A DNA stretch of 42,981 bases. Source: Mollicutes bacterium. Lineage in GTDB: Bacteria > Bacillota_I > Bacilli_A > Izemoplasmatales > Izemoplasmataceae. Shown piece after piece: positions 16,753-24,944 of this stretch. Location of the stretch: positions 1 through 42,981 of the forward strand of contig PWFC01000023.1 of the NCBI GenBank assembly GCA_003554025.1. The letters are read 5' to 3'. How positions within the stretch are numbered: the first letter of the stretch is position 1; the number at the start of each line of letters is the position of its first letter. The notes below the pieces were generated by a model. The model saw only the letters and a list, made by a program, of their open reading frames with translations, ran no database searches and had not been told where the DNA came from. The position numbers and the translations under genes are program-made.

Positions 16753-17227
16753 ATAGCAGTTTCGCGATGTCGACGCGCATTTTCTCAAAACTTTTCCAAG
16801 GTCCGTAGCGTTTGACGACTTTGCCTTCCCGGTTCACCAGGAATTTCGTGAAGTTCGCCTTGATTTCGGAACCGAAAAGACCTTTTTTTTGACGTTTGAG
16901 CCATTTGAAAATGGGGTTTGTCTTTTGCCCTTTGATGTGGCTTTTTGCGAAAAGCGGAAAGGACACGCCGTAATCTTTGACATAGGCGTTGTAGATTTCT
17001 TGGTTGCTTTTGGGTTCTTTCCCGCCGATTTGGTCGTTGGGGAAACCCAAAACCAAAAAATGTTCGCTTTTGTAGTCTTTGTAGATGTGTTCGAGCTGCT
17101 TGAGCTGCTTTTTGGCGAACTTGCTTTCGCTTGCGGTGTTGACGATAAGAACCACGTTGCCCTCGATGTTGCGGAAATTAAGGGTTTGGCCGTTGATCAT
17201 TTTGGCGTTGAAACGAAAGAACGACAT
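16751..17227 (-). CDS. glutathione/thioredoxin peroxidase-fold protein lacking the catalytic Cys and Trp
   Basis: The 158-residue protein aligns by motif with the GPx family (BsaA/BtuE). NTASESKF corresponds to NVASKCGF, GFPNDQIGGKEP to GFPCNQFGGQEP, and ANFTKFLV to WNFTKFLV. The peroxidatic Cys is Ser35 (codon AGC), the second Cys of the FPCNQ motif is lost, and the catalytic Trp is Ala124. Gln66 and Asn125 of the usual tetrad remain. It is therefore probably not a thiol peroxidase. It may be a pseudoenzyme with a retained fold, and the frame is fully intact. It is the last gene of the def-transaldolase operon on the minus strand, 15 nt after the aldolase. Confidence 0.85.
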   Translation of the reverse strand: MSFFRFNAKMINGQTLNFRNIEGNVVLIVNTASESKFAKKQLKQLEHIYKDYKSEHFLVLGFPNDQIGGKEPKSNQEIYNAYVKDYGVSFPLFAKSHIKGQKTNPIFKWLKRQKKGLFGSEIKANFTKFLVNREGKVVKRYGPWKSFEKMRVDIAKLL

Positions 17228-17242
17228 GGAATCACTCCCGGA

Positions 17243-17893
17243 TTATTTTTTGCCGAATGCTTCTTCCCAGTCCGACAAGAACGCATCGATGCCTTTGTCG
17301 GTCAAGGGATGTTTCAAGGCCTTTTGGAACACGGCGTAGGGGACGGTTGCGATATGGGCGCCGGCACGGGCCGAGTCGGCAAGGTGTTGCGGATGGCGAA
17401 TGCTCGCGCTGATGATTTCGGTTTCAAGGCCGTACATGTCGAAGACGTCGCGGATGTCGCTTACGACTTCAATGCCGTCGTGCAGCGTATCGTCTAAGCG
17501 TCCGACAAACGGTGAAACATAGGTAGCGCCGGCCAATGCCGCAAGCAGTGCTTGGTTCAAGCTGAAGATGAGGGGGACGTTGGTTTTGATGCCTTCCTTG
17601 GCCAAAACCCTTACCGCTTTCAGTCCTTCTGCGGTCATTGGGATTTTGACGACCATGTTTTTGTGCATTTTGGCGATTTCGCGACCTTCTTCGATCATTT
17701 TTTCGGCTTCTAAGCTGATGACTTCACCACTGATGGGGCCATCGACGATTTCGGTGATTTCTTTGAGCACTTCGTTGAAGTCGCGACCCTCCTTGGCGAC
17801 GAGCGTCGGATTGGTGGTCACGCCGCTGAGTATGCCTAAAGATGCGATTTCTCTGATGTGGTCGACGTTTGCGGTGTCGATGAAAAGTTTCAT
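17243..17893 (-). CDS. transaldolase-like protein / fructose-6-phosphate aldolase family
   Basis: This 216-residue protein belongs to the short transaldolase family (TalC/MipB/YwjH). It begins [16 protein letters not shown] and has GVTTNPTL (24-31). The Schiff-base Lys83 lies in VVKIPMT, and [11 protein letters not shown] follows. It should transfer or cleave dihydroxyacetone units in the pentose phosphate pathway. One oddity is that the conserved Thr of NVTLIF is Pro107 here (NVPLIF), next to the active site. The start overlaps the def stop by 4 nt (ATGA), so the genes are translationally coupled. Confidence 0.9.
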   Translation of the reverse strand: MKLFIDTANVDHIREIASLGILSGVTTNPTLVAKEGRDFNEVLKEITEIVDGPISGEVISLEAEKMIEEGREIAKMHKNMVVKIPMTAEGLKAVRVLAKEGIKTNVPLIFSLNQALLAALAGATYVSPFVGRLDDTLHDGIEVVSDIRDVFDMYGLETEIISASIRHPQHLADSARAGAHIATVPYAVFQKALKHPLTDKGIDAFLSDWEEAFGKK

Positions 17894-18501
17894 AGTTCTG
17901 CCTCCTTATGGGATTCGTTATTTTGGTTGTTATCTTGGGGTGGTTGAAATTGAACCGGGGAAATGCCTTCTAGGGATTCTTCAACGCGCTTAGTGAAAAG
18001 AACACCGTTCAAATGGTCGAGTTCGTGTTGAAAAACAATCGACAAAAAGCCCCTGAGCCGGAGACGGGCTTCCTCGACCGTGCCGGATTCAGGGTTGTAA
18101 AGCAACGTTTTGACCGTGACCTTTTTGTGTCTGGGGACAAGCCCCTCGACTTCGCGGTCCACGCTCAAACATCCCTCGCCGCCCGGCATGTAGGTTTTCG
18201 CTTCCGAATGGCTGATTATTTTCGGGTTGACCATCAAATAGTCGTGGAGGGTTTCAAATTTTTCATCCAAGGTGTAGATGGCGATCAATCTTTTGGGAAG
18301 GTCGATTTGAGGAGCGCTCAAGCCGACGCCCTCTCGAAGCTCGTATTCTTCCCGTTTTTCTTCGTCTTGGGAGTTTATCAGAAATTCCCTCATTTCCTTG
18401 AGGGTTTGTTTGGTTTCTTCATCCAAAGGCAACGAAACGGGGTCCGATTTTTTCTCAAGGGTCGGATGCCCTTCGCGTATGATGTTCTTCATTGTAATCA
18501 T
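17890..18501 (-). CDS. def: peptide deformylase
   Basis: The 203-residue enzyme removes the N-formyl group from nascent proteins. All three metal motifs are present: GVGLSAPQ (G-x-G-L-x-A-P-Q), EGCLSV with the Cys metal ligand, and HELDH. Length and the insertions between motifs suit the Gram-positive type 2 form. I chose the ATG at 18501, since GAGGTG lies 6 nt upstream, rather than the long extension starting at 18561 that runs through the promoter. It is the first gene of a three-gene operon. Confidence 0.94.
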   Translation of the reverse strand: MITMKNIIREGHPTLEKKSDPVSLPLDEETKQTLKEMREFLINSQDEEKREEYELREGVGLSAPQIDLPKRLIAIYTLDEKFETLHDYLMVNPKIISHSEAKTYMPGGEGCLSVDREVEGLVPRHKKVTVKTLLYNPESGTVEEARLRLRGFLSIVFQHELDHLNGVLFTKRVEESLEGISPVQFQPPQDNNQNNESHKEAEL

Positions 18502-18519
18502 GGTTTTCACCTCGCACAT

Positions 18520-18549
18520 ATTATAGCAAATTCCCAATAAAATGCCCAA
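18520..18549 (-). promoter_or_regulatory. promoter for def-transaldolase-GPx
   Basis: On the minus strand, TTGGGC and TATAAT are separated by 18 bp. The -10 is 18 nt before the def start. Confidence 0.6.
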
Positions 18550-18638
18550 GAAATCGAACAAAATCTTTTTTCGACCGTTCTATCGACGTTCAAGGTGCAC
18601 CGGTTGGTCTAAAAACGTTTTCAAAGAGGGTAAATATG

Positions 18639-18667
18639 TTGAGATTTGGCCCAAGAAGCAGTACAAT
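18639..18667 (+). promoter_or_regulatory. promoter for phosphofructokinase
   Basis: TTGAGA (18639-18644), a 17-bp spacer and TACAAT (18662-18667), 33 nt before the start codon. Confidence 0.6.
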
Positions 18668-18700
18668 AAACATGAACGATTAACGATTATGGAGGCTATT

Positions 18701-19831
18701 ATGAAAGCGATAAGAAAAATTGGAATTATCACTGGCGGAGGGGATTGCAGCGGTTTGAACGCCGTTATCAGCGGTATAGTGAAAGCCGCCGTCGGCAAGT
18801 ATGGCATTGAAGTTGTCGGATATCGCCGGGGATATTTCGGCCTTTACCATAACGATTTTGTGACATTGGATCTGGATACGGTCTCCGGAATCATGCACGA
18901 AGGCGGAACGATTATCAAGGCCTCAAACAAGGACAACTTGTTCAATTACCATTTTAAAAAAGATGACGGCAGCTATGAATACAGGGATGTTTCAGACATA
19001 GCGATTGAGAACATGAAAAAAGAAAACGTCGACGCTTTGATTGTCGTTGGCGGCGATGGCACGCTCACAAGCGCTAGGGATTTCCATCGCAAAGGCGTAC
19101 CGGTCGTCGGCGTGCCCAAAACCATCGACAACGATTTGCCATCGACGGATGTGACCTTCGGGTACAACACCGCGCTTGAAACCATCGTCGAATCGTTGGA
19201 CAAGATTCATACCACCGCGCATTCGCACGACCGCGTCATCGTCGTTGAAGTCATGGGAAGGAATACCGGATGGCTCGCTCTTGAAGGCGGTGTTTCCGGC
19301 AGCGCGGATGTGGTTTTGATTCCCGAAATTCCCTACGATTTGGAAAAAGTGGTCGAAAAAGTTCAAGAACGGGATGCGCGCGGCCGCAACTTCAGCATCA
19401 TCGTCGTCAGCGAGGGCGCCAAAGAAAAAGACGGCGACGTGCACGTCCGCGACGTGGTCGAAGATTCTCCCGATTCCGTTCGCCTAGGCGGTGTCGGCCA
19501 AAAAATCACCGACCAGCTCGAAGAGATGATTGAGAATCACGAAGTCCGTTATACGAACCTTTCCTATCTTCAAAGAGGCGGCACCACCAGCCAGTTCGAC
19601 CGTTTGCTCGGGCTGCGTTTCGGCGTCTCGGCCTTAGACCTTCTCATGCAAGGAGGAGCCGGAAAGATGGTGCGTTATCAAGGACGAGACATCACCCGTG
19701 TTTCGCTTGAAGAAGTGGTTGGCAAAGGGCAAACCGGCGAAACAAGCGAAGGCGGCGATAAGTTTGTCGACCCCGAAGGTCAAATCGTCAGAACGGCGAA
19801 ATCTTTGGGCATTTCTTTCGGCGATGAATAA
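18701..19831 (+). CDS. 6-phosphofructokinase
   Basis: The 376-residue enzyme phosphorylates fructose 6-phosphate in glycolysis. GGGDCSGLN (12-20) is the nucleotide loop, followed by VGGDGTLTSA, PKTIDND and EVMGRNTGWLA. A Gly in GGDGT points to ATP as donor, whereas Lys in PKTIDND is seen in both ATP- and PPi-using members, so donor specificity is not certain. It is longer than the 320-residue bacterial PfkA type and resembles the group with a C-terminal extension. GGAGG before the ATG at 18701 fixes the start; the open frame before it contains the promoter. It overlaps the next gene by 8 nt. Confidence 0.9.
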   Translation: MKAIRKIGIITGGGDCSGLNAVISGIVKAAVGKYGIEVVGYRRGYFGLYHNDFVTLDLDTVSGIMHEGGTIIKASNKDNLFNYHFKKDDGSYEYRDVSDIAIENMKKENVDALIVVGGDGTLTSARDFHRKGVPVVGVPKTIDNDLPSTDVTFGYNTALETIVESLDKIHTTAHSHDRVIVVEVMGRNTGWLALEGGVSGSADVVLIPEIPYDLEKVVEKVQERDARGRNFSIIVVSEGAKEKDGDVHVRDVVEDSPDSVRLGGVGQKITDQLEEMIENHEVRYTNLSYLQRGGTTSQFDRLLGLRFGVSALDLLMQGGAGKMVRYQGRDITRVSLEEVVGKGQTGETSEGGDKFVDPEGQIVRTAKSLGISFGDE

Positions 19832-20075
19832 GGAACAAAGTTATCCCATCGACTTTGAAGCGTACGATACTGACGAATTGGTCGACCTTGTGGAATTTTT
19901 GTCGCTAATCGAAAAGCATCACGCCAGTGCGGAATCGGTTTCCAAAGAAACGCTTCGAGCCGCCCATCGGCGATTTCGGGAAATCCTGAACAACGTTTCC
20001 GAAGAAAAACGGATCGACAAAGCGTTTCAGAAACAAACGGGAATTTCCATCTACAAGACAATGAAAAACTTATAA
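19824..20075 (+). CDS. UPF0223 family small protein
   Basis: The 83-residue protein shows the UPF0223 (YktA-like) pattern: YPIDFEAYDTDELVDLVEFL at the N-terminus, then AAHRRFREIL and a short helical end KQTGISIYKTMK. The function of this Bacilli family is unknown. Its ATG overlaps the end of phosphofructokinase by 8 nt, so it is co-translated. A strong terminator follows at once. Confidence 0.8.
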   Translation: MNKEQSYPIDFEAYDTDELVDLVEFLSLIEKHHASAESVSKETLRAAHRRFREILNNVSEEKRIDKAFQKQTGISIYKTMKNL

Positions 20076-20079
20076 AAAA

Positions 20080-20112
20080 GCGTTCCGGAATTGTGTTCCG
20101 GAACGCCTTTTT
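20080..20112. terminator. bidirectional terminator between UPF0223 and cysteine desulfurase genes
   Basis: GCGTTCCGGAA pairs perfectly with TTCCGGAACGC around TTGTG. T-rich flanks on both strands serve two convergent genes. Confidence 0.9.
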
Positions 20113-21236
20113 TATCGAATCAGAATCTTCAGCGTTTCAATCAATTTGTCGAAATCTTCTTTGCGTTCTCGGTGGGAAAAGGAAAAGCGCAGCGAGCCGT
20201 CGATGTAGTCTTTGGGCACTCCAATCGCTTGCAGAACGTGACTGTTTTCAATCGAACCTTCCGAGCAGGCGCTGCCGCGACTCAAGGCGAAGCCGCGCCG
20301 GTCCAAATCGAAAACAAGTTTTTCACCGTCTTGACGGTAAAACCCGATGTTCAAAATGTTGTTGAGTCGTCGTTTAAAAAGTGGCGGACCGTTTAAGATG
20401 TGGTCTATGTTTTCTTCTTTCAGCCGCTTCAGAAAATATTTCGCGTTTTCTTCGATGAGCGCTTCGCGCTTTGAAACCTTTTTCGAAGCCTCTTTGAGGG
20501 CGGCTTCGCATCCCACGATTGCCGCTAGGTTTTCGGTGCCGGCGCGAAGGTCGAATTCCTGGTTTCCGCCATGGATGATTGGCGCAAGCGTTGCTATGTC
20601 TTTGACGTACAAAAAGCCGATGCCTCTTGGGCCGAAAAACTTGTGAGCCGAAAAGCTGGCGAAATCGCAATCGATTGCCTTCATGTCCATGTTTTCATGC
20701 AATGGGGCTTGAACGGCGTCGATGTGAACGAGCGCGCCATGTTTTCGACAAAGTTTCACTATGGCGTCTAGGTCTTGCAGAGTGCCGATTTCGTTGTTGG
20801 CGTAAATCAGTGTGAACAAGGCGACGTCATAGACTTTCAAGGCGTTTTGCAAAGCTTTTTGATCGACGAAGCCTTCTTGGTCGGTCGGGATTTCAACAAC
20901 ATGGTGCCCATTTTTTTTAAGAAACGCGCAAGTGTTTTTGGTGGCGGAGTGTTCGATGGTGGTGGTTAGGATTGTCTTTTTTGGAACGCGTTCGGCCGTT
21001 CCTTTGAGGGCTAGGTTGTTGGCTTCGGTCCCGGAAGCGGTGAATACGATGTTGTCTTTGTCGGCGTTTATGCAGGCGGCGATGTTTTTTTTCGCTTGGT
21101 TGTAGCGTTTCTTTGCGTGGATGCCCAAAGAATGAAGCGAGGAGGGGTTGCCCGCATAGGCCCGCATCGATTCAACCATGGCCTTTATGACGGCTTCTGT
21201 CGGCTTTGTGGTCGCCGCGTAATCGAAATAGCGCAT
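20112..21236 (-). CDS. cysteine desulfurase (IscS/NifS family)
   Basis: The 374-residue PLP enzyme mobilises sulfur from L-cysteine for Fe-S clusters or tRNA thiolation. It has DYAATT at the N-terminus, the NNEIGT and HIDAVQ motifs, the PLP lysine in SAHKFFGPRG, and the persulfide Cys in RGSACSEGS. The start is ATG 21236, two nt after the stop of the preceding gene; TTG 21242 is an alternative closer to the AAGGAGG. It lies third in an operon with a thioredoxin/CcdA fusion and a small protein, with no iscU or thiI next to it. Confidence 0.93.
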   Translation of the reverse strand: MRYFDYAATTKPTEAVIKAMVESMRAYAGNPSSLHSLGIHAKKRYNQAKKNIAACINADKDNIVFTASGTEANNLALKGTAERVPKKTILTTTIEHSATKNTCAFLKKNGHHVVEIPTDQEGFVDQKALQNALKVYDVALFTLIYANNEIGTLQDLDAIVKLCRKHGALVHIDAVQAPLHENMDMKAIDCDFASFSAHKFFGPRGIGFLYVKDIATLAPIIHGGNQEFDLRAGTENLAAIVGCEAALKEASKKVSKREALIEENAKYFLKRLKEENIDHILNGPPLFKRRLNNILNIGFYRQDGEKLVFDLDRRGFALSRGSACSEGSIENSHVLQAIGVPKDYIDGSLRFSFSHRERKEDFDKLIETLKILIR

Positions 21237-21238
21237 GC

Positions 21239-21523
21239 TCAACCATCCTCCTTGCGGATTTTCAAACCCTCGGCGTCGATGTCGAGCGTTTTGCGGATTT
21301 CAGGGTGGGCGTTTAATGAGATTTCTGAACCTTCGGAGTTTTCCAAAGCGTCCTCGATTTGTTGCGCGAGGGTCTTGAAGACGTAGGATTTGTGGATGAT
21401 GCAAGGATCGTCGTCGTCAAAGAGGTCGATGCTTTTTTCTTTGACGGCTTCATCGGCGAAGGGGGCGTTTAAGCTCTTGCCTTTGTAAAAGACTTTTTGT
21501 TCGTTGTACACGACAATTTTCAT
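21239..21523 (-). CDS. small acidic protein of unknown function
   Basis: I do not recognise this 94-residue protein. It is soluble and acidic, starting MKIVVYNEQKVFYKGK and containing the run DLFDDDDP and a single Cys in PCIIHKSYVF. GGAGG precedes the ATG. It lies between a thiol-redox membrane protein and cysteine desulfurase with gaps of 2-3 nt, so a role linked to sulfur or thiol chemistry is plausible but only inferred from context. Confidence 0.65.
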   Translation of the reverse strand: MKIVVYNEQKVFYKGKSLNAPFADEAVKEKSIDLFDDDDPCIIHKSYVFKTLAQQIEDALENSEGSEISLNAHPEIRKTLDIDAEGLKIRKEDG

Positions 21524-21526
21524 GCG

Positions 21527-22711
21527 TCATACCTCCAGCAGGTTGAAACCGAACAGTGTATAACCGGCCACCTGTGAGATGAAATAGACCATCATGGCCA
21601 AGAAGAAGATGCTTGTGACGAGTTTGATCAGAGGCATCCGTTTGCGTACGGCGTTGGAGACCGCCATGACGTCTTTGGTTTTGACGGTGATGAGGGCGAT
21701 TATGATTAAGGGTACAATAAACATCAAATTGAACACAAGTAGATAAAAACGCCCTAGAAGCGGAGCCGTCGTCCGGATGCTAAAGAGGATGACAATATAT
21801 ATTTGACCTGTGCAAAGCGCTTCGGTGACGGCAATGACGACGCCGATTAAGAAAGGGATGCCGATGACGTAAAAATAACGTTTTAAACGGTTATCCTCTT
21901 CTTCGAATATTTTGGTGAACTTTTCCATCAGACGCTGGTTGAATTTTTTAAGTCGGGACGGGAGCTGGTTTTTCACCTTTTCGTACTTTTGCTTGCGGCT
22001 GGCGAGAAAATCTTGAAACGTAATCAAAAACAAGAAAAAACAAAGCAAAGCAAACAGTATATAGAGTATGCGCCCGACGACTTCGATGGCGGTGAGGTTT
22101 CGAAGCGCACCCAAAACGAAAAGTCCGATGGCGAAATAGGTTAGGAAGATGGCGCCGATGTATGTGACGCTGACAATCAGAAGCGCTCTCCTGTCTTTGA
22201 TAAAGCCCACCATGGAGATAAACATCAAAAGCATGGCGATGGCGCATGGGTTGATGCCGTCGATCAATCCGGCGATTATGATGGTGATTAGGCCGCTTAA
22301 GCCTTCAAGGTTCAAAAGATCGTCCAAATTGACTTGGTCGACGTCCAAAAGCGGAGATTCCGCGCTTGAAAGGATTTGTCCTTCCCGGATGCCTTCGCGA
22401 ATGTCGTAAAAACCGCTGTAAACGTCTTCGCCGGCAAAAAGAATCGGGTAGGAATCTCGGGTGTTGTAGGCGACGGTGTATTGCAAGAACAGCTCGTCGT
22501 TCTCGTTTTTTTGCAGATCATACGTTTGGACGTCCACGCCTTGCGCGCGGAGGTCGTCAAGCAGCCCCTCGTTTTCAACTCGCCTGCAATCGCTGCACGC
22601 TTCTACGTAAAAATAGGCGACTTCGTAGGTCGTAGTTTCTGCGGAAACCTCCGTAGTCGTCAAAGAAAAAAGCGCAAGCAAAACGGTTCCAAATATTTTC
22701 CATGCAAGCAT
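21527..22711 (-). CDS. secreted thioredoxin-like domain fused to a CcdA/DsbD-type membrane domain
   Basis: The 394-residue protein starts with a signal peptide ending around SAETTT. A thioredoxin-fold domain with CSDC (39-42, in VEACSDCRRVE) comes next, then about eight membrane helices with NPCAIAML and TEALCTGQIY. These are the paired Cys sites of the CcdA/DsbD electron-transfer domain. It should pass reducing power across the membrane to an extracytoplasmic thioredoxin domain, as a compact DsbD-like protein. I prefer the ATG at 22711, about 9 nt after AAGGA, over 22720, which abuts that site. It is the first gene of the operon, driven by a consensus promoter. Confidence 0.85.
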   Translation of the reverse strand: MLAWKIFGTVLLALFSLTTTEVSAETTTYEVAYFYVEACSDCRRVENEGLLDDLRAQGVDVQTYDLQKNENDELFLQYTVAYNTRDSYPILFAGEDVYSGFYDIREGIREGQILSSAESPLLDVDQVNLDDLLNLEGLSGLITIIIAGLIDGINPCAIAMLLMFISMVGFIKDRRALLIVSVTYIGAIFLTYFAIGLFVLGALRNLTAIEVVGRILYILFALLCFFLFLITFQDFLASRKQKYEKVKNQLPSRLKKFNQRLMEKFTKIFEEEDNRLKRYFYVIGIPFLIGVVIAVTEALCTGQIYIVILFSIRTTAPLLGRFYLLVFNLMFIVPLIIIALITVKTKDVMAVSNAVRKRMPLIKLVTSIFFLAMMVYFISQVAGYTLFGFNLLEV

Positions 22712-22745
22712 CTTGTTCATTCCTTAGTCTTCCATACTCTATTCA

Positions 22746-22774
22746 ATTATAAAGTCCCCGCTTAAAAGTGTCAA
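22746..22774 (-). promoter_or_regulatory. consensus sigma-A promoter
   Basis: On the minus strand this is TTGACA, a 17-bp spacer and TATAAT, a perfect consensus driving the thioredoxin/CcdA-desulfurase operon. Confidence 0.85.
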
Positions 22775-22814
22775 CGAAATGCGGCGACTATGTTTTCTTG
22801 TCGCTAGGTATTTG

Positions 22815-22823
22815 TGCTATAAT
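22815..22823 (+). promoter_or_regulatory. extended -10 promoter for ylbF-ylbG
   Basis: TGCTATAAT gives an extended -10 18 nt before the start codon of ylbF; the -35 (TTCTTG) is weak. Confidence 0.6.
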
Positions 22824-22840
22824 GAAGAAGGTGATGCAAA

Positions 22841-23248
22841 ATGAATCAAGAAACGATGGACAAGGTGTATCGTCTTGTTGATGAGATCAAGAATAGCGCC
22901 GCTTACAAAACCATGTTGCACCGGCACCGCGAAATCGAAAAGGACAACCGTGTGCAAACGCTGATCGCATCTTTCAAAAAAGCCGAAGCAAACTACAATG
23001 AGGCGCAAAAGCGAGGCGGCCACCACCCCGATTTGAAACGATACAAACAAGAACTCAGCAAGGCGAAAGCCAAACTTTACAACCACCCTTTGGTTGTTGA
23101 ATACAAAGAAGCGGAGAAAACGCTGCAAGAACAACTCGATACGATCGGCACCAAGCTAGCCGCCGCCGTATCCAAGCGCATCCGCGTGGAAACGCGTCTT
23201 TCTTCGATCGATAAAGGAGGCCTTTCATGCACAACCGAAAAAGCTTGA
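22841..23248 (+). CDS. ylbF: YlbF/YmcA family (DUF964) protein
   Basis: The 135-residue, highly charged, helical protein fits the YlbF family, whose members (RicA/RicF) form the complex that controls RNase Y-dependent mRNA maturation in Bacillus. Visible are RLVDEIKNSAAYKTMLHRHR and the NHPLVVEYKEAEKTL segment typical of the family. Its 3' end overlaps ylbG by 22 nt. The ylbF-ylbG pairing supports the identification strongly. Confidence 0.8.
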   Translation: MNQETMDKVYRLVDEIKNSAAYKTMLHRHREIEKDNRVQTLIASFKKAEANYNEAQKRGGHHPDLKRYKQELSKAKAKLYNHPLVVEYKEAEKTLQEQLDTIGTKLAAAVSKRIRVETRLSSIDKGGLSCTTEKA

Positions 23249-23508
23249 TTGTTTACTTCAAAAGCCCAAGGGTCATCAAAAGGTTGAAAAAACACGGCAA
23301 TGTGACCTATTACCACAAAAAACGCAAATACGCCATTCTCTATATCAACGAAGACCGATACGACGAAGTGATGAAAGACTTGAAACGCTTGAATCACGTA
23401 CGCCGTGTCGAAGAGTCTTTGCTTGATGATGAACCGTATCGTTTTTCCGAAGACAAAGAAGAAAAAGAACACGCGGAACCCGAAGAAGTGTCAAGCAAAA
23501 AGGCTTGA
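23227..23508 (+). CDS. ylbG: YlbG family (UPF0298) protein
   Basis: The 93-residue protein matches UPF0298/YlbG: SLIVYFKSPRVIKRLKKHGN, then YAILYINEDRYDEVMKDLK and a charged tail. Its molecular role is unknown; it regularly follows ylbF in Bacilli. GGAGG precedes the ATG inside ylbF. The stop codon overlaps the -35 box of the rpsP promoter. Confidence 0.85.
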   Translation: MHNRKSLIVYFKSPRVIKRLKKHGNVTYYHKKRKYAILYINEDRYDEVMKDLKRLNHVRRVEESLLDDEPYRFSEDKEEKEHAEPEEVSSKKA

Positions 23509-23533
23509 CATCCTTTTTGGTTTTTGTTACACT
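23490..23533 (+). promoter_or_regulatory. rpsP promoter overlapping a hairpin at the end of ylbG
   Basis: TTGACA (23505-23510), 17 bp and TACACT (23528-23533) form a strong promoter. An inverted repeat GTCAAGC/GCTTGAC (23490-23509) followed by T-rich sequence overlaps the -35. It may end ylbG transcripts just as ribosomal-operon transcription begins. Confidence 0.75.
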
Positions 23534-23564
23534 TGATGGAGACTGAAAAGGAGGCATACTGAAT

Positions 23565-23837
23565 ATGGCTGTAAAAATCCGTTTGCAACGTTTTGGAACC
23601 AAAAAACGCCCGTTTTATCGTCTGGTGGTTGCGGAATCCCGCATCAAGCGCGACGGTCGTTATCTAGAAATCCTAGGACACTACGACCCTCGTCAAACCC
23701 CGACTTTGATCGACATTGACGAAGATCGTGCGTTGGAGTGGCTGAACAAGGGTGCACAACCAACGTCCACGGCGAAGAACATCCTTACCAAAAAGGGCGT
23801 TTGGGAAAAATATCACCAACAAAAAAGCAGTAAGTAA
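23565..23837 (+). CDS. rpsP: 30S ribosomal protein S16
   Basis: The 90-residue protein begins [20 protein letters not shown], the S16 signature, and continues [14 protein letters not shown]. It binds 16S rRNA during assembly of the small-subunit body. AGGAGG precedes the ATG. It heads a translation-related cluster with khpA, rimM, trmD and rplS, the standard Bacilli order except for the inserted ABC transporter. Confidence 0.97.
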   Translation: MAVKIRLQRFGTKKRPFYRLVVAESRIKRDGRYLEILGHYDPRQTPTLIDIDEDRALEWLNKGAQPTSTAKNILTKKGVWEKYHQQKSSK

Positions 23838-23851
23838 AGGTGAACGAGCAT

Positions 23852-24100
23852 ATGGCTGTGGATTACGAAAAGTTGGTTGGAAACCTTGTCAAACCCTTGG
23901 TGATTCACCCCGAAGACGTGGAAGTGAAAAAACTGTCTGAGGACGAGCACAAAATTACGGTTCAAGTTCTCGTGCACAGCGACGATCTCGGGCGAGTCAT
24001 CGGCAAAAATGGACGCATCGCCAACGCGATCCGCACCATCGCGTATGCGAGCGCTTCGCGTGCCCACAAGAAGATCACCATCAACATCGATTCGTTTTAA
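23852..24100 (+). CDS. khpA: KH-domain RNA-binding protein KhpA
   Basis: The 82-residue protein carries one KH domain with the GxxG loop in VIGKNGRIANAIRT (residues about 51-64). KhpA binds RNA together with KhpB and affects cell division and small-RNA pathways in Gram-positives. It follows rpsP by 14 nt, as in most Bacilli. AAAGGTG lies upstream of the ATG at 23852; a GTG at 23840 is possible but poorly spaced. Confidence 0.92.
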   Translation: MAVDYEKLVGNLVKPLVIHPEDVEVKKLSEDEHKITVQVLVHSDDLGRVIGKNGRIANAIRTIAYASASRAHKKITINIDSF

Positions 24101-24106
24101 CGATTG

Positions 24107-24138
24107 AAAATCTCCTAGGGTCTTCCGGGGGATTTTTT
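24107..24138 (+). terminator. terminator after khpA
   Basis: AAAATCTCC pairs with GGGGATTTT (one G-U) around an 11-nt loop, followed by T. It separates rpsP-khpA from the inserted ABC transporter. Confidence 0.65.
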
Positions 24139-24161
24139 ACCCTAGATAAGGAAGGGAATGT

Positions 24162-24944
24162 ATGGACTTAGAAGTAAAAAACCTTAGAAAAACGTTCAAT
24201 CTTTCTCGCAAGCAACGCAAAATCGAACGGACAAACGAGAAGCGGCGTGTTGCCGTGAAGGGGCTTTCCTTTGAAGCGAAGCGCGGAGAGATTTATGGTT
24301 TGCTCGGGCCCAACGGCGCGGGCAAGACGACAACGCTTCGTTGCATTTCCACGTTGATCAAACCCGACGAAGGCGATGTGTTTGTCGATGGGATGAGTGT
24401 GCTGAATAACAGCATGGGTGTCCGTAAAAACATCGCGTTTTTGACAAACGAACTGAAACTTGACGACTTTTTTACACCGAATTACCTTTACGATTACTTT
24501 TCTCGTCTCCACGGAATTGACGAAGCGACGGCTGAAAAGCGAAAAAAAGAATTGTTCAAACGTTTCGGCGTCGACAAATTCTCGGAAGTCAAAGTTTCCG
24601 ACCTATCAAGCGGTATGAAACAAAAAACTTCCATCGCCATTTCTTTGGTGCACGATCCGGATTTTATCATCTTCGACGAACCGACCAACGGTCTTGATGT
24701 TCTGACGGCGAAAACGGTGGTCGATTATTTGCGCGATTTACGAAATGCGGGGAAAGCCATTATTGTTTCGACGCACATCTTGAGCGTAGTTGAAAAACTG
24801 TGCGACCGAGTCGGCATCATCATCGACGGCGAGTTGAAAGCATCGGGCACGCTTGCGGAAGTGAAAGCCCGCGATAAAAGCCAGGACCTTGAGAACTTGT
24901 TCTTTACCTTGGTCGAGGAAAGCGGAGGTGCCAAGCGTGCGTAA
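24162..24944 (+). CDS. ABC transporter ATP-binding protein, NatA-like
   Basis: The 260-residue ATPase has Walker [10 protein letters not shown], the signature LSSGMKQKT and Walker [13 protein letters not shown], followed by the H-loop STHILS. This CcmA/NatA type powers ABC-2 exporters. It overlaps its permease gene by 8 nt. It sits within the ribosomal/tRNA-modification cluster, between khpA and rimM. The substrate is unknown; NatAB-type pumps export Na+ or small molecules, and calling this one NatA is only by type. Confidence 0.88.
   Translation: MDLEVKNLRKTFNLSRKQRKIERTNEKRRVAVKGLSFEAKRGEIYGLLGPNGAGKTTTLRCISTLIKPDEGDVFVDGMSVLNNSMGVRKNIAFLTNELKLDDFFTPNYLYDYFSRLHGIDEATAEKRKKELFKRFGVDKFSEVKVSDLSSGMKQKTSIAISLVHDPDFIIFDEPTNGLDVLTAKTVVDYLRDLRNAGKAIIVSTHILSVVEKLCDRVGIIIDGELKASGTLAEVKARDKSQDLENLFFTLVEESGGAKRA

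Noticed and set aside
18542-18700. N-terminal extension of phosphofructokinase
   Set aside because: The open frame upstream of 18701 contains the promoter and ribosome-binding site, and the enzyme fold starts right after 18701.
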